A stretch of 64,000 nt of DNA from Kineococcus terrestris (GCF_041020765.1 NZ_JBEUEJ010000009.1); one strand, 5' to 3'; positions 26,053 through 35,923 are shown, counted from the first letter of the stretch. Translations and numbers: made by a program. The notes: generated by a model from the sequence alone, not told the origin.

Positions 26053-27549
26053 GTGACCAGCGCCGCTCCCACGCCCTCCGCCAGCCCCTCCGCCGGTGCG
26101 CCCGCGCACCGGCTACCGCGCGCCGCGCCCGCCGAGCGGGACGTCGACGCCGCCGGCGTCCTGGCCCTGCTGGACGCCCTGGAGTCCACGCCGGGCGTCG
26201 AGCCGCACAGCCTGCTCGTCGTGCGCGGCGGCGCCGTGGTCGCCGAGGGCTGGTGGGCGCCGTACGCGGCCGAGCGCGTGCACCTGCTGTACTCCCTCAG
26301 CAAGAGCTTCACCTCCGCCGCGCTGGGCCTGCTCGTGGACGCCGGCCGCGTGGACCTGGACGACACCCTCGTGGCCCGCTTCCCCGAGCTGGACGCCGAC
26401 GTCACCGACCCGCGCAGCCGGGCCGTGCGGGTGCGGCACGTGGCGGCGATGGCCAGCGGGCACCGGGAGGAGACGCTGGAGCGCGCGCAGGCCCTGGACC
26501 CGGCCGACCTGGTGCGCGGGTTCCTGCTGCTGCGCCCGGACGCCGAGCCGGGGACGGTGTTCGCCTACAACCAGCCGTGCACGTACTCCCTGGCGGCGCT
26601 GGTGCAGCGCGAGAGCGGGCAGACGCTGACGGAGTTCCTGCGCCCGCGCCTGTTCGACCCGCTGGGGATCGGCGAGGTCGGCTGGACCGCGGACGGCTCC
26701 GGGCGCCAGATCGGCTGGAGCGGCCTGCACGCGCGCACCGAGGACGTCGCGGCGCTCGGCGAGCTGCACCTGCGCGGCGGCGCCTGGGGCGGGCGGCAGC
26801 TGCTGTCGCCGCAGTGGGTCGAGACGGCCACCCGCTCGCACGTGGACAGCGCGGACGGCATGCCGAACCCGGACTGGCAGCGCGGCTACGGCTTCCAGTT
26901 CTGGCGGGCCCGGCACGGCTACCGCGGCGACGGCGCGTACGGGCAGTTCTGCCTCGTGCTGCCCGAGCAGGACGCCGTCGTGGCGATCACCTCGCAGTCG
27001 CCGGACATGCAGGCCGTCCTGGACGCGGTGTGGGAGCACCTGCTGCCGGCGCTGGGCGTGCCGGCCTCCGGCGAGCGCGACGCGGAGCTGGCGCAGCGCC
27101 TGGCGGGGCTGGCGCTGCCGCCGCTGACCGGCGGTCCGGCCCCGGAGGGCCTGGCGCAGCGGGTGGGCGCGGCCGAGGTGGAGCTGGTGCGCGCCCCCGG
27201 TGACGCGGAGGGCAGCGGCGACCAGCCGCGGCTGACCTCGGCGCTCCTGCGGCCGGCCGCGGGGGCCGGGGAGGGCGCCGGCGGGCCGGGCGCGTGGGAG
27301 CTGCAGCTGCGCGAACCGGGGTCGGTGCTGACGGTGCCCGTCACCGTGGACGGGTGGGCCGAGGGTGACGCGGTGGCGGCCACGGCGGCCTGGCGCGGCG
27401 AGGTCCTGGCCGTGGACGTCGTCCTCGTGGAGACCCCGCACCGCCTGCACGTGCTGGCCGACCCGACCGCCGGTACCTTCACCGCCCGCTGGGAGACCCG
27501 CCCGCTGCACGGCTCGCCGCTGGGCGAGCTGCGCTGCCCGCGCCCCTGA
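26053..27549 (+). CDS. Serine hydrolase of the class C beta-lactamase fold
   Basis: 498 residues with no signal peptide, so probably cytoplasmic. The catalytic domain covers about residues 30-350, with S81-L-S-K84 (S-x-x-K), a tyrosine in FAYNQPCTYS at the Y-x-N position, and GYGFQFWRARHGYRGDGAYGQFCLVLP near the third motif. A C-terminal beta-rich domain of about 140 residues follows (WELQLREPGSVLTVPVTVDGW), as in many esterase-type family members. The substrate is unknown. GTG start; TAGCGT (26040-26045) ends seven bases upstream, only 25 bases after the cnoX-like gene: a leaderless internal start. Confidence 0.85.
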   Translation: MTSAAPTPSASPSAGAPAHRLPRAAPAERDVDAAGVLALLDALESTPGVEPHSLLVVRGGAVVAEGWWAPYAAERVHLLYSLSKSFTSAALGLLVDAGRVDLDDTLVARFPELDADVTDPRSRAVRVRHVAAMASGHREETLERAQALDPADLVRGFLLLRPDAEPGTVFAYNQPCTYSLAALVQRESGQTLTEFLRPRLFDPLGIGEVGWTADGSGRQIGWSGLHARTEDVAALGELHLRGGAWGGRQLLSPQWVETATRSHVDSADGMPNPDWQRGYGFQFWRARHGYRGDGAYGQFCLVLPEQDAVVAITSQSPDMQAVLDAVWEHLLPALGVPASGERDAELAQRLAGLALPPLTGGPAPEGLAQRVGAAEVELVRAPGDAEGSGDQPRLTSALLRPAAGAGEGAGGPGAWELQLREPGSVLTVPVTVDGWAEGDAVAATAAWRGEVLAVDVVLVETPHRLHVLADPTAGTFTARWETRPLHGSPLGELRCPRP

Positions 27550-27568
27550 CGGCGCCGGGGGAGGGGGG

Positions 27569-28579
27569 TCAGCGCGCCGGGCCGGTGGAGGAGCGCACCA
27601 CCAGCTCGGGGCGGAACTCCACCCGCCCGGGGGGCCCGGGCCGCCGCTCGCCGGCCCCGAGCAGCCGCAGGAGCTGCTCGAGGGCGGCGGCGACGATGGC
27701 GTCCTCGTCCCAGGCCGTGGTGGTCAGGGGCGGCGCGACGAGCGGCGCCAGCTCCTGGTCGTCGTAGCCGAGGACGGACACGTCGCCGGGCACGTCGAGC
27801 CCGGCGTCGCGGGCGGCGCGGTAGGCGCCGTAGGCCAGGGAGTCGCTGAGGCAGAACAGCGCGGTGGGCCGCTCGGGCGCGGCGAGCGCGGCGCGCGCCA
27901 CGGCGACCGCCCCGGCCGTGGAGGCGGGGGAGGGCGCCACGGTCAGCTCCAGGCCCAGCTCGCGCGCCACCTCCTGCGCCAGCAGCTGGGAGGGCCGGCC
28001 GGGCGTGGTGGGCAGGGCGGGGGTGAGCAGGGCGACGCGGCGGTGCCCCAGCCCGTGCAGGTGCCGCAGGGACGTGCTGACGCCGTGCCGGTTGTCGAAG
28101 AGGACCGCGGAGGCGTCCGGGCGGGCGCTCAGGGCGTCGCCGATGGTGACCAGGGCGGTGCCCGGGTCGAGCAGCGTCCAGTAGTCGGCGGACGGGTCGG
28201 CGGGCACGGCGACCACGCCGTCCACGCGCTGGGCGGCGAACTGCTCCAGGACGCGCCGCTCCTGGGCGGGGTCGGCGTCGCTGTCGGCGATGGCGGCCAT
28301 CAGGTCGTGCTCGCGCAGCGCGTGGTTGAGCTCGACGGCCAGGTCCTGCTGCCACAGGTCCCGCAGGGCCGCGGCGACGCCGACGGTGCCGGTGCGCCCG
28401 CTGGCCAGGGCGCGGGCGATGGGGTCGACGCGGTAGCCGAGCTCGGCGGCCACGGCGCGCACGCGCTCGATGGTGGCCGGGGCGCCGCGGGTGCCGCGCA
28501 GCGCGTAGCTGGTGGCGGCCAGCGACAGGCCCGCCGCGTCGGCGACGTCCTGCAGCGTGCGGCGCGGGGCGGGGGGCAC
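27569..28579 (-). CDS. LacI-family transcriptional regulator
   Basis: 336 residues. The N-terminal HTH (TLQDVADAAGLSLAATSYALRGTRGAPATIERVRAVAAELGYRVDPIARALASGRTGTVGV) has the LacI layout with the hinge helix, and a periplasmic-binding-protein-like sensor domain fills the rest (LGYDDQELAPLVAPPLTTTAWD). The ligand is probably a sugar or nucleoside but is not readable. GTG 28579 is seven bases after TACCCT (28587-28592), so leaderless. A LacI-type half-palindrome is present 55 bases upstream (28634-28645), between this gene and the divergent ABC importer. Confidence 0.92.
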   Translation of the reverse strand: MPPAPRRTLQDVADAAGLSLAATSYALRGTRGAPATIERVRAVAAELGYRVDPIARALASGRTGTVGVAAALRDLWQQDLAVELNHALREHDLMAAIADSDADPAQERRVLEQFAAQRVDGVVAVPADPSADYWTLLDPGTALVTIGDALSARPDASAVLFDNRHGVSTSLRHLHGLGHRRVALLTPALPTTPGRPSQLLAQEVARELGLELTVAPSPASTAGAVAVARAALAAPERPTALFCLSDSLAYGAYRAARDAGLDVPGDVSVLGYDDQELAPLVAPPLTTTAWDEDAIVAAALEQLLRLLGAGERRPGPPGRVEFRPELVVRSSTGPAR

Positions 28580-28633
28580 GCCGGGCAGGGTACGTCGCCC
28601 ACCTGGGGAGCGCCGGGAGCGTCGGGTGTGCTG

Positions 28634-28645
28634 TCAAGCGCTTCA
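28634..28645. promoter_or_regulatory. LacI-type operator
   Basis: TCAAGCGCTTCA has the AAGCGCTT core with the central CG step that LacI-family proteins recognise; 10 of 12 positions are symmetric. It lies between the divergent lacI-type gene and the ABC importer, and could control both. Confidence 0.7.
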
Positions 28646-28725
28646 CCGTGGTGGGATCCCCCGAGCGTCCCGCCCGGGCGCGCCGGTGCAGCCCGTGCCG
28701 TCCCTCCGAAGCAGCCGGAGCAGCC

Positions 28726-29769
28726 GTGATCACCTTCGAGGCCGTGCGCAAGGAGTTCGGCGACGGCACCGTCGCCGTGGAGCACCTGGACCTGCAGCTG
28801 CCCGCCGGGCAGATCACCGTCTTCGTGGGGCCCTCGGGCTGCGGCAAGACGACCAGCCTGCGGATGATCAACCGGATGGTCGAGCCGACCTCGGGCCGGG
28901 TGCTGCTCGACGGGCGCGACGTGGCCGCGCAGGACCCGGCGGAGCTGCGCCGGGGCATCGGCTACGTCATCCAGCACGCCGGGCTGTTCCCGCACCGCAC
29001 GGTGGCCGACAACATCGCCACCGTCCCGCGCCTGTCGGGGCGCTCGCGCCGCGAGGCGCGCGCCGCGGCCGGTGCGCTGCTGGAGCGGGTCGGCCTGGAC
29101 GCCGCCCTGGCCGACCGCTACCCCGCGCAGCTGTCCGGGGGGCAGCAGCAGCGGGTGGGGGTGGCCCGCGCGCTGGCCGCCGACCCGCCCGTGATGCTCA
29201 TGGACGAGCCGTTCAGCGCCGTGGACCCGGTGGTGCGCGAGCAGCTGCAGCGGGAGTTCCTGCGCCTGCAGGCCGAGCTGGGCAAGACCATCGCCCTGGT
29301 CACCCACGACATCGACGAGGCCGTCGTCCTCGGCGACCGCATCGCCGTCTTCCGCCAGGGCGGGCACCTGGCGCAGTTCGGCACGCCGCAGGAGCTGCTG
29401 GAGCGGCCCGCCGACGACTTCGTGCGCGGGTTCGTCGGCCGCGACCGCGGCTTCCGCGGCCTGTCCTTCACCGGCGCGGGCGACCTGCCCGTGCGCCCGG
29501 TGGCCGAGCGGGTGCGCGGCGCCGCGCTGGTGCTCGACGCGGCCGGGCGGCCCACCGGCTGGGAGACCGCCGACGGGACGGCGCCCACGGCGGGCACCTT
29601 CACCGCCGCCGACTCGCTGCGCACCGTGGCCGACCTGGCGCTGCTGTCGCCCGTGGGCGTGGCCGTGCGGGTGGACGCGGCCGGCCGCGCGGACGGGCTG
29701 GTCGCCCACCACGACCTCGTCGACCACCTCGACGCGCGCCGGGCGCGCGCCGCCGGGGAGCGCGTGTGA
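28726..29769 (+). CDS. opuCA: Osmoprotectant-type ABC importer, ATP-binding subunit
   Basis: 347 residues. Walker A GPSGCGKTT near residue 35, Q-loop IQHAGLFPHRTV, signature LSGGQQQRVGVARAL, Walker B VMLMDEPFSAVD and H-loop VTHD mark an ABC ATPase. It resembles the quaternary-amine (OpuC/ProV) class. The C-terminal 100 residues include one recognisable but partial CBS-like module (FTAADSLRTVADLALLSPVGVAVRVDAAGRADGLVAHHDLVDHL), where OpuCA usually has two. GTG 28726 has GGAG five bases upstream. It overlaps the first permease gene by four bases. Confidence 0.9.
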   Translation: MITFEAVRKEFGDGTVAVEHLDLQLPAGQITVFVGPSGCGKTTSLRMINRMVEPTSGRVLLDGRDVAAQDPAELRRGIGYVIQHAGLFPHRTVADNIATVPRLSGRSRREARAAAGALLERVGLDAALADRYPAQLSGGQQQRVGVARALAADPPVMLMDEPFSAVDPVVREQLQREFLRLQAELGKTIALVTHDIDEAVVLGDRIAVFRQGGHLAQFGTPQELLERPADDFVRGFVGRDRGFRGLSFTGAGDLPVRPVAERVRGAALVLDAAGRPTGWETADGTAPTAGTFTAADSLRTVADLALLSPVGVAVRVDAAGRADGLVAHHDLVDHLDARRARAAGERV

Positions 29770-30416
29770 TCCAGTACCTGTCGCAGAACGGCGACGCGGT
29801 CCTGGCGGCGCTGCGCCAGCACGTCGTCCTGGCGGTGCTGCCGCTGCTGCTGGGCGCGCTGCTGGCGCTGCCCGTCGGCTACCTCGCGGTGCGCTTCCGG
29901 TGGCTGTACCACCCGCTGCTCAACGTCTCCGGCGTCGTCTACGCGATCCCGTCGCTGGCGCTGTTCGTCACGCTGCCGTTCGTGCTGGGCACCCGGATCC
30001 TGGACCCGCTGAACATCGTCGTCGCGCTGGGCCTGTACACCCTGGCGCTGATGGCCCGCACGGTCGCCGACGGGCTGCGCTCGGTCGACCCGCAGGTCGT
30101 CGCGGCCGCCACGGCGATGGGCTACACGCCGCTGCGCCGGCTGGTGGCCGTGGAGCTGCCGCTGGCCCTGCCGGTGGTGCTGGCCGGGCTGCGGGTGGCG
30201 GCCGTGTCGAACATCAGCCTCGTCAGCGTCGGCGCGCTCATCGGCGTCGGCGGGCTGGGGGCGCTGTTCACCCGCGGGTTCCAGCTGTTCTGGACCGCCC
30301 CGATCCTCGTCGGCGTCGTGCTGTCGGTGCTGCTGGCCGCGGCCGCCGACCTCGTCATCGTGCTGGTGCAGCGGGCGCTGACGCCGTGGACGCGCGCGAG
30401 CGCGGGGAGGGCCTGA
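29766..30416 (+). CDS. opuCB: Osmoprotectant-type ABC importer, permease 1
   Basis: 216 residues with five to six membrane helices and the BPD_transp_1 coupling-loop region (SVDPQVVAAATAMGYTPLRRLVAVELPLALPVVLAGLR). A short permease of this size paired with a second one is the OpuCB/OpuCD arrangement. The GTG overlaps the ATPase stop (GTGTGA context). The next gene starts one base after its stop. Confidence 0.88.
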   Translation: MIQYLSQNGDAVLAALRQHVVLAVLPLLLGALLALPVGYLAVRFRWLYHPLLNVSGVVYAIPSLALFVTLPFVLGTRILDPLNIVVALGLYTLALMARTVADGLRSVDPQVVAAATAMGYTPLRRLVAVELPLALPVVLAGLRVAAVSNISLVSVGALIGVGGLGALFTRGFQLFWTAPILVGVVLSVLLAAAADLVIVLVQRALTPWTRASAGRA

Positions 30417-30417
30417 C

Positions 30418-31161
30418 GTGGACGAGAGCCCGTACCTGTTCCGCGCGGCCAACTGGGACCCGTCCCGGCCCGGGAGCATCCCCGACCTGCTGCTGGCCCA
30501 CCTGGGCTACACCGGCCTGGCGGTCCTCGTCGGCCTGGCGATCGCCCTGCCGGTGGGCTTCTGGATCGGGCACACCGGCCGCGGCTCGTTCCTGGCGATC
30601 AACGCCGGCAACGCCGGCCGGGCCCTGCCGACCCTGGGCCTGCTGTCGCTGGTGGTGACGCTGATGGGCCTGGGGCTGACCCCCGTCGTCGTCGCGCTCG
30701 TCGTGCTCGTCGTCCCGCCGATCCTCACCTCCTCCTATGCCGGCATCCGCAGCGTCGACCCGGCCGCGGTGGACGCCGCGCGCGGCATGGGCATGACGGA
30801 GCTGCAGGTGCTGTTCCGCGTCGAGCTGCCGATGGCGCTGCCGGTGCTGCTGGGCGGGCTGCGCAGCGCCGTCCTGCAGGTGGTCTCCACCGCGACCGTG
30901 GCCGCCTACGCGGGCCTGTCGGGGCTGGGCCGGCTGCTCATCGACGGCCTGGCGCTCAACGACTACGGCCGCGTCGTGGCCGGCGCCGTCGTGGTGGCCG
31001 CGCTCGCCGTCGCCCTCGACCTGCTCATCGCGCTCGTCCAGCGCCGCGTCGTCTCGCCCGGCATCACCGGGCGCGGTCTGGCGCGTTCCCGCGAGACCGC
31101 CGGCACGCGCGCCGCCGTCGCCGGCGACAGCGCCGACCGCCGCGCCCCCGCGGCCCCCTGA
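30418..31161 (+). CDS. opuCD: Osmoprotectant-type ABC importer, permease 2
   Basis: 247 residues, about six membrane helices, coupling loop SVDPAAVDAARGMGMTELQVLFRVELPMALPVLLGGLR. The two permeases share the same coupling-loop pattern, as expected for a heterodimer. A hydrophilic 30-residue C-terminal tail (SRETAGTRAAVAGDSADRRAPAAP) is unusual and looks disordered. The GTG lies one base after the previous stop. Confidence 0.88.
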   Translation: MDESPYLFRAANWDPSRPGSIPDLLLAHLGYTGLAVLVGLAIALPVGFWIGHTGRGSFLAINAGNAGRALPTLGLLSLVVTLMGLGLTPVVVALVVLVVPPILTSSYAGIRSVDPAAVDAARGMGMTELQVLFRVELPMALPVLLGGLRSAVLQVVSTATVAAYAGLSGLGRLLIDGLALNDYGRVVAGAVVVAALAVALDLLIALVQRRVVSPGITGRGLARSRETAGTRAAVAGDSADRRAPAAP

Positions 31162-31205
31162 ACCCCCGGGCAGAGCGCCCGGACCGTCCCGACCAGGAGA
31201 ACCCC

Positions 31206-32141
31206 ATGAGACGCAGGACCCTCACCGGCGCCGTGCTCGCCGGAGCGATCGCCCCGCTGCTCGCCCTGACCGCCTGCGGTGGCGGCGGCGACCCCCTGGC
31301 CGAGGAGACCACCGACGCCACCGGCGCCCCCGGCGCGGTGACGGTCGGCTCGGCGAACTTCCCCGAGAGCGAGCTGCTCGCCGAGATGTACGCGCAGGTG
31401 CTGGAGGGGGAGGGCGTGCAGGTCGAGCGCTCCTTCAACATCGGCGCCCGCGAGGTGTACCTGCGCGCCCTGCAGGACGGCTCCATCGACCTGCTGCCGG
31501 AGTACAACGGCGCGCTGCTCGCGGCGCTGAGCCCGGACGGCGTGCCGGAGGACGTCAGCAGCCCCGAGGACGTCTATGACGCGCTGCAGGACGTCCTGCC
31601 CGACGGCACGGAGACCCTGGAGCAGGCGGCCGCGGAGGACAAGGACACCCTCACGGTCACGCGCGAGACCGCCGAGCAGTACTCGCTGACCTCGATCGCG
31701 GACCTCGCGCCCGTGGCCGGGGACCTGACCGCCGGCGGCGGCCCGGAGTTCCAGGAGCGCTACCAGGGCCTCGTCGGCCTGGAGCAGGTCTACGGGGTGA
31801 CCTTCGGGGAGTACCGCCCGCTGGACGCCGGCGGCCCGCTGACGGTGCAGGCCCTGTCCGACGGCACGATCCAGGTCGCCAACCTGTTCTCCACCGACTC
31901 GGCCATCGAGACGAACGACTTCGTCCCGCTGGAGGACCCGGAGAACCTGTTCCTGGCGCAGAACATCGTCCCGCTGATCCGCTCCGAGGTGAACGACGAG
32001 TCGATCACCGAGGCGCTCAACGCGTTCTCGGCGACGCTGACCACGGAGAACCTCACGGAGTACCTGGCCCGCGTCCAGGTCGACCGCGAGACCCCCGGCG
32101 CCGTGGCGACGGCCTACCTGACCGACAACGGCCTGGCCTGA
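31206..32141 (+). CDS. opuCC: Osmoprotectant-type ABC importer, substrate-binding lipoprotein
   Basis: 311 residues. The signal peptide ends in the lipobox LLALTAC, followed by a Gly-rich linker. The binding domain begins VTVGSANFPESELLAEMYAQVLEGEGVQVERSFNIGAREVYLRALQDGSIDLLPEYNGALL, the OpuAC/ProX-like fold that binds glycine betaine, choline, carnitine or ergothioneine-type ligands. The exact ligand cannot be read from sequence. ATG 31206 with AGGAGA upstream. It ends the importer operon and is followed by a strong hairpin. Confidence 0.9.
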   Translation: MRRRTLTGAVLAGAIAPLLALTACGGGGDPLAEETTDATGAPGAVTVGSANFPESELLAEMYAQVLEGEGVQVERSFNIGAREVYLRALQDGSIDLLPEYNGALLAALSPDGVPEDVSSPEDVYDALQDVLPDGTETLEQAAAEDKDTLTVTRETAEQYSLTSIADLAPVAGDLTAGGGPEFQERYQGLVGLEQVYGVTFGEYRPLDAGGPLTVQALSDGTIQVANLFSTDSAIETNDFVPLEDPENLFLAQNIVPLIRSEVNDESITEALNAFSATLTTENLTEYLARVQVDRETPGAVATAYLTDNGLA

Positions 32142-32160
32142 CGCCCGCAGCGGCCGGAAC

Positions 32161-32205
32161 GCGACGCGGCCCCGGTCCCCTCGCGGGGGGCCGGGGCCGC
32201 GTCGC
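32161..32205. terminator. Strong bidirectional hairpin between convergent genes
   Basis: A perfect 15-bp stem (GCGACGCGGCCCCGG, 32161-32175, with CCGGGGCCGCGTCGC, 32191-32205) closes a loop that itself pairs (CCCC-TCGC-GGGG). It lies between the importer operon and the convergent glgB and can serve both directions. No T-run. Confidence 0.8.
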
Positions 32206-32235
32206 GCCGGGACCTGCTCGTCCCGGACCGGCTCG

Positions 32236-34425
32236 TCAGTCGTCGGCCGGCACCAGCCAGGTGACGCCCAGCGGCGGCACGCGCAGCGCGAGCGAGTGCT
32301 CGCGGCCGTTCCACTCCCGCTCCTCGGCGACGAGGGGACCGGTGTTGACCACGCCGGAGCCGGCGAAGCGCTCGTCGTCGGTGTTGAGCAGCTCGCGCCA
32401 GGTGCCGCCGTGCGGCAGGCCGACGCGGAAGTCCTCGTACGGGCTGCCGGCGAAGTTGCAGACCGCGACCAGCGGCTTCCCGTCGGTGGACCAGCGCACG
32501 TAGGAGATGAGGTTGCGGGCGTTGTCGCCGCCGTCGATCCAGTCGAAGCCCTCGGACGTGAAGTCCTGCGACCACAGCTCCGGGCGCGCCTTGTACGTCG
32601 TGTTCAGCTCGCGCACCAGGTCGTGCAGGCCCTTGTGCCACGGGGTGTCCAGCAGCCACCAGTCCAGCGAGCGCGCCTCCGACCACTCGGCCTCCTGGCC
32701 CAGCTCGGCGCCCATGAACAGCAGCTGCTTGCCGGGGTGGCTCCACATGTAGGCCAGGTAGGCGCGCACGTTGGCCAGCTGCTGCCAGCGGTCGCCCGGC
32801 ATCTTGCGCAGCAGCGAGCCCTTGCCGTGCACGACCTCGTCGTGCGAGATGGGCAGGCAGAACTTCTCGCTGAAGGCGTACACGAGGCTGAACGTCAGCT
32901 CGCCGTGGTGGTACTGCCGGTGCACCGGGTCCTCGGAGACGTACGCCAGCGAGTCGTGCATCCAGCCCATGTTCCACTTCAGCCCGAAGCCGAGCCCGCC
33001 GCCGCTGGTGGGGGCGGTGACGCCGGGGAACGCGGTGGACTCCTCGGCGATCATCATGATGCCGGGGGTGCGCTTGTAGGCGGTGGCGTTGGCCTCCTGC
33101 AGGAAGCTGATCGCCTCCAGGTTCTCCCGGCCGCCGAACTGGTTGGGCAGCCACTGGCCCTCGGCGCGCGAGTAGTCCAGGTAGAGCATCGAGGCGACCG
33201 CGTCCACGCGCAGGCCGTCGGCGTGGAACTCCTCCAGCCAGTACAACCCCGAGGCGACGAGGAAGTTGCGCACCTCGCTGCGGCCGAAGTCGAAGACGTA
33301 CGTGCCCCAGTCCATCTGCTCGCCGCGGCGCGGGTCGGGGTGCTCGTACAGGGGGGCGCCGTCGAAGCGCGCGAGGGCGAACTCGTCCTTGGGGAAGTGC
33401 CCGGGGACCCAGTCGATGATGACGCCGATGCCCGCCTGGTGCAGGCGGTCGATGAGGTGCCGCAGCTCGTCGGGCGAGCCCCAGCGCGACGTGGGCGCGA
33501 AGTAGGAGGTGACCTGGTAGCCCCACGAGCCGCCGAAGGGGTGCTCCATGACGGGCAGGAACTCCACGTGGGTGAACCCGGCGTCGCTGACGTACTCGAC
33601 CAGCTCGTCGGCCAGCTCCCGGTAGCCCAGGCCCTGCCGCCAGGAGCCCAGGTGCACCTCGTAGACGGAGATCGGCCCGGCGTGCGGGTCGGTGGCCCCG
33701 CGGCGCTCCAGCCACTCCGCGTCGCCCCAGGTGTAGGAGGTCTCGGCCACGACGGAGGCGGTGGCGGGCGGCACCTCGGTGGCCTGCGCCATCGGGTCCG
33801 CCTTCTGCCGCCAGTGCCCGTCCGCGCCGAGGATCTCGAACTTGTACCGGCTGCCGGCGCCCACACCGGGCACGAACAGCTCCCAGACGCCGGAGGAGCC
33901 CAGCGAGCGCATCGCGTGCTCGCGGCCGTTCCAGTGGTTGTGGTCCCCGACGACGCGCACGGCGCGCGCGTTGGGCGCCCACACGGCGAACGCGGTGCCC
34001 TCGACGGGCCCGATCGCGCCCGGCCAGCGCTTCACGTGCGCGCCGAGGACGTCCCACAGCTGCTCGTGACGGCCCTCGCCGACCAGGTGCAGGTCGACCT
34101 CGCCGAGGGTCGGCAGGAAGCGGTACGGGTCGTCGGCGGTGACCGGCTCCCCGCCCGGGTAGGACGTCTCGACGCGGTAGTCGCCGACCTCGGCGCCGGG
34201 CAGCACGCCGACCCACACGCCGTCGTACTCGTGCACGAGGCCGACGCGCGAGCCGTCCTGCGTGACGACGGTGACGGTGGAGGCGAAGGGGCGCAGGACG
34301 CGCCAGGTGACGGCGCCGTCGTGCGGGTGCGCGCCGAGCACCGAGTGCGGCGACCAGTGCGCGCCCGCGGCGACCCTGGCCAGGTCGTCGGCGTCGACGG
34401 GGGCGGGGATGGGCGCAGAGCTCAT
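32236..34425 (-). CDS. glgB: 1,4-alpha-glucan branching enzyme
   Basis: 729 residues, GH13 branching enzyme that makes alpha-1,6 branches. It has an N-terminal extension with a beta domain, a CBM48-type domain (AFAVWAPNARAVRVVGDHNHWNG), then the catalytic barrel with nucleophile D408 in GLRVDAVASMLYLDY, acid/base E461 in MIAEESTAFPGVT and the third acid in SHDEVVHGKGS. ATG 34425 is seven bases after GAGACT (34433-34438) without a ribosome binding site, so it probably has its own leaderless transcript although it lies downstream of mak. In the GlgE pathway it branches the glucan that GlgE extends. Confidence 0.97.
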   Translation of the reverse strand: MSSAPIPAPVDADDLARVAAGAHWSPHSVLGAHPHDGAVTWRVLRPFASTVTVVTQDGSRVGLVHEYDGVWVGVLPGAEVGDYRVETSYPGGEPVTADDPYRFLPTLGEVDLHLVGEGRHEQLWDVLGAHVKRWPGAIGPVEGTAFAVWAPNARAVRVVGDHNHWNGREHAMRSLGSSGVWELFVPGVGAGSRYKFEILGADGHWRQKADPMAQATEVPPATASVVAETSYTWGDAEWLERRGATDPHAGPISVYEVHLGSWRQGLGYRELADELVEYVSDAGFTHVEFLPVMEHPFGGSWGYQVTSYFAPTSRWGSPDELRHLIDRLHQAGIGVIIDWVPGHFPKDEFALARFDGAPLYEHPDPRRGEQMDWGTYVFDFGRSEVRNFLVASGLYWLEEFHADGLRVDAVASMLYLDYSRAEGQWLPNQFGGRENLEAISFLQEANATAYKRTPGIMMIAEESTAFPGVTAPTSGGGLGFGLKWNMGWMHDSLAYVSEDPVHRQYHHGELTFSLVYAFSEKFCLPISHDEVVHGKGSLLRKMPGDRWQQLANVRAYLAYMWSHPGKQLLFMGAELGQEAEWSEARSLDWWLLDTPWHKGLHDLVRELNTTYKARPELWSQDFTSEGFDWIDGGDNARNLISYVRWSTDGKPLVAVCNFAGSPYEDFRVGLPHGGTWRELLNTDDERFAGSGVVNTGPLVAEEREWNGREHSLALRVPPLGVTWLVPADD

Positions 34426-34481
34426 GTCGGTCAGTCTCCCGGGGGGAACGGTGGGTCGCCTCTCGGCGCGGTCGCGGAGCC

Positions 34482-35923
34482 TCAGCTCAGCAGGCGGCGG
34501 ACGGCGCCCAGGGGCACCTCCAGCCAGGTGGGGCGGTTGCGGGCCTCGTAGACCACCTCGTACAGCGCCTTGTCCAGCTCCAGGGCACCCAGCAGGACCT
34601 GGGCGGGGGAGCCCTCGACGCGGGCGTCGGTGGCCGGGCCGGTGCCCGCCACCTCGGCGTAGCCGGCCAGGAACGCCTCGCGGCAGGCCAGCGTCCAGGC
34701 CCGCGCCGCCTCCGGGTCGACCCCGGCGGCCGGGCCCGCGGAGCTGCCGGCGTAGTCGAAGGAGCGCAGCATCCCGGCCACGTCGCGCAGCGCCAGGTCC
34801 GGCAGGCTGCGCTCGGCCAGCGGGCGCAGCGGCTCGCCCTCGAAGTCCAGCAGCACCCAGCCGCGCGCGGCCGAGTGCAGGACCTGCCCGAGGTGGTAGT
34901 CGCCGTGCACGCGCTGCAGGTCGGGTGCGCCGGTGACCGAGCGCACGGCCTCCACGCGCTCGCGGGCCGCGCCGGCCAGCTCGCGCAGCGCGGGCACCTC
35001 GGCGGCGGCCCACGCCACCCGCGCGGCCAGGGCGTCGGCCACGGCGGCCAGCCGCTCGGGGGTGGCCGGCTCGGTGGGCAGGGTGCCAGCCAGCACGGCG
35101 TGCACCTCGGCGGTGGCCCGGCCGAGGGCGGCGGCCTCGGTCCCGAAGGCGCGCCCGCCGGCCACCGCGGCGGTGGCCACGCGCCAGGCGTCCTCGGAAC
35201 CGGCGAGGAACTCGGTCAGGTGCGCCAGGTGCCCGCGCGCGCGGGTGCCGTCGGGCGCCGTCCACGTGCCGTCGACCCACCCGGCGGGACGGGGAACGCG
35301 CTCGCAGCCGGCGCCGGCCAGCGCGGTCTGCACGACCACGTCGGGGTTGTCGCCGGCGTTCAGGACGCGGAAGACCTTGGCGATGAGGGCGGGTCCGCCG
35401 TCGTCGGGGGTGATGACCAGGGAGGTGTTCGACTGCTCGCCCGACAGCACCTTCGTCCGAGCCTCCACCGGCACGGCGAGCCCGCCGTCGGCGCTGGTGC
35501 CCTGCGCGCCGAACGCGCGGTCCCCGGCGCCCTCCTCGGAGGCCACCAGGACGCGCAGCGCGCGGGTGAACGTGGGGTCGTGGGGGCCGTCGTAGACCCA
35601 CACGGGGAACCCGTCGACGTCGGGCAGGTGCCCGACCAGGGCGTGCGCGAGGGCGTCGTCGGGGGCGTGCCGCACGGTCACCGGCACCTGGTAGACGGTG
35701 GACACCGGTGCCGCGCCCTCCTCGGCGCCGGTGGTCGAGACGGTGAGGGCGACGAGGTGGGCCACGCCGGTCTCGTCGAGGGTGGTGCGCTCCAGGCGCT
35801 CCACGCGCACGGCGGAGCCCTTGTGCGCGAACCAGCGCTGGCGGGGCGCCCAGTCGGCCAGCAGGTCGGCGAGCGGGTCGGTGACGCCGGCCGCGGTGGT
35901 GGCGGGACCGGTGGCGCCGGCGC

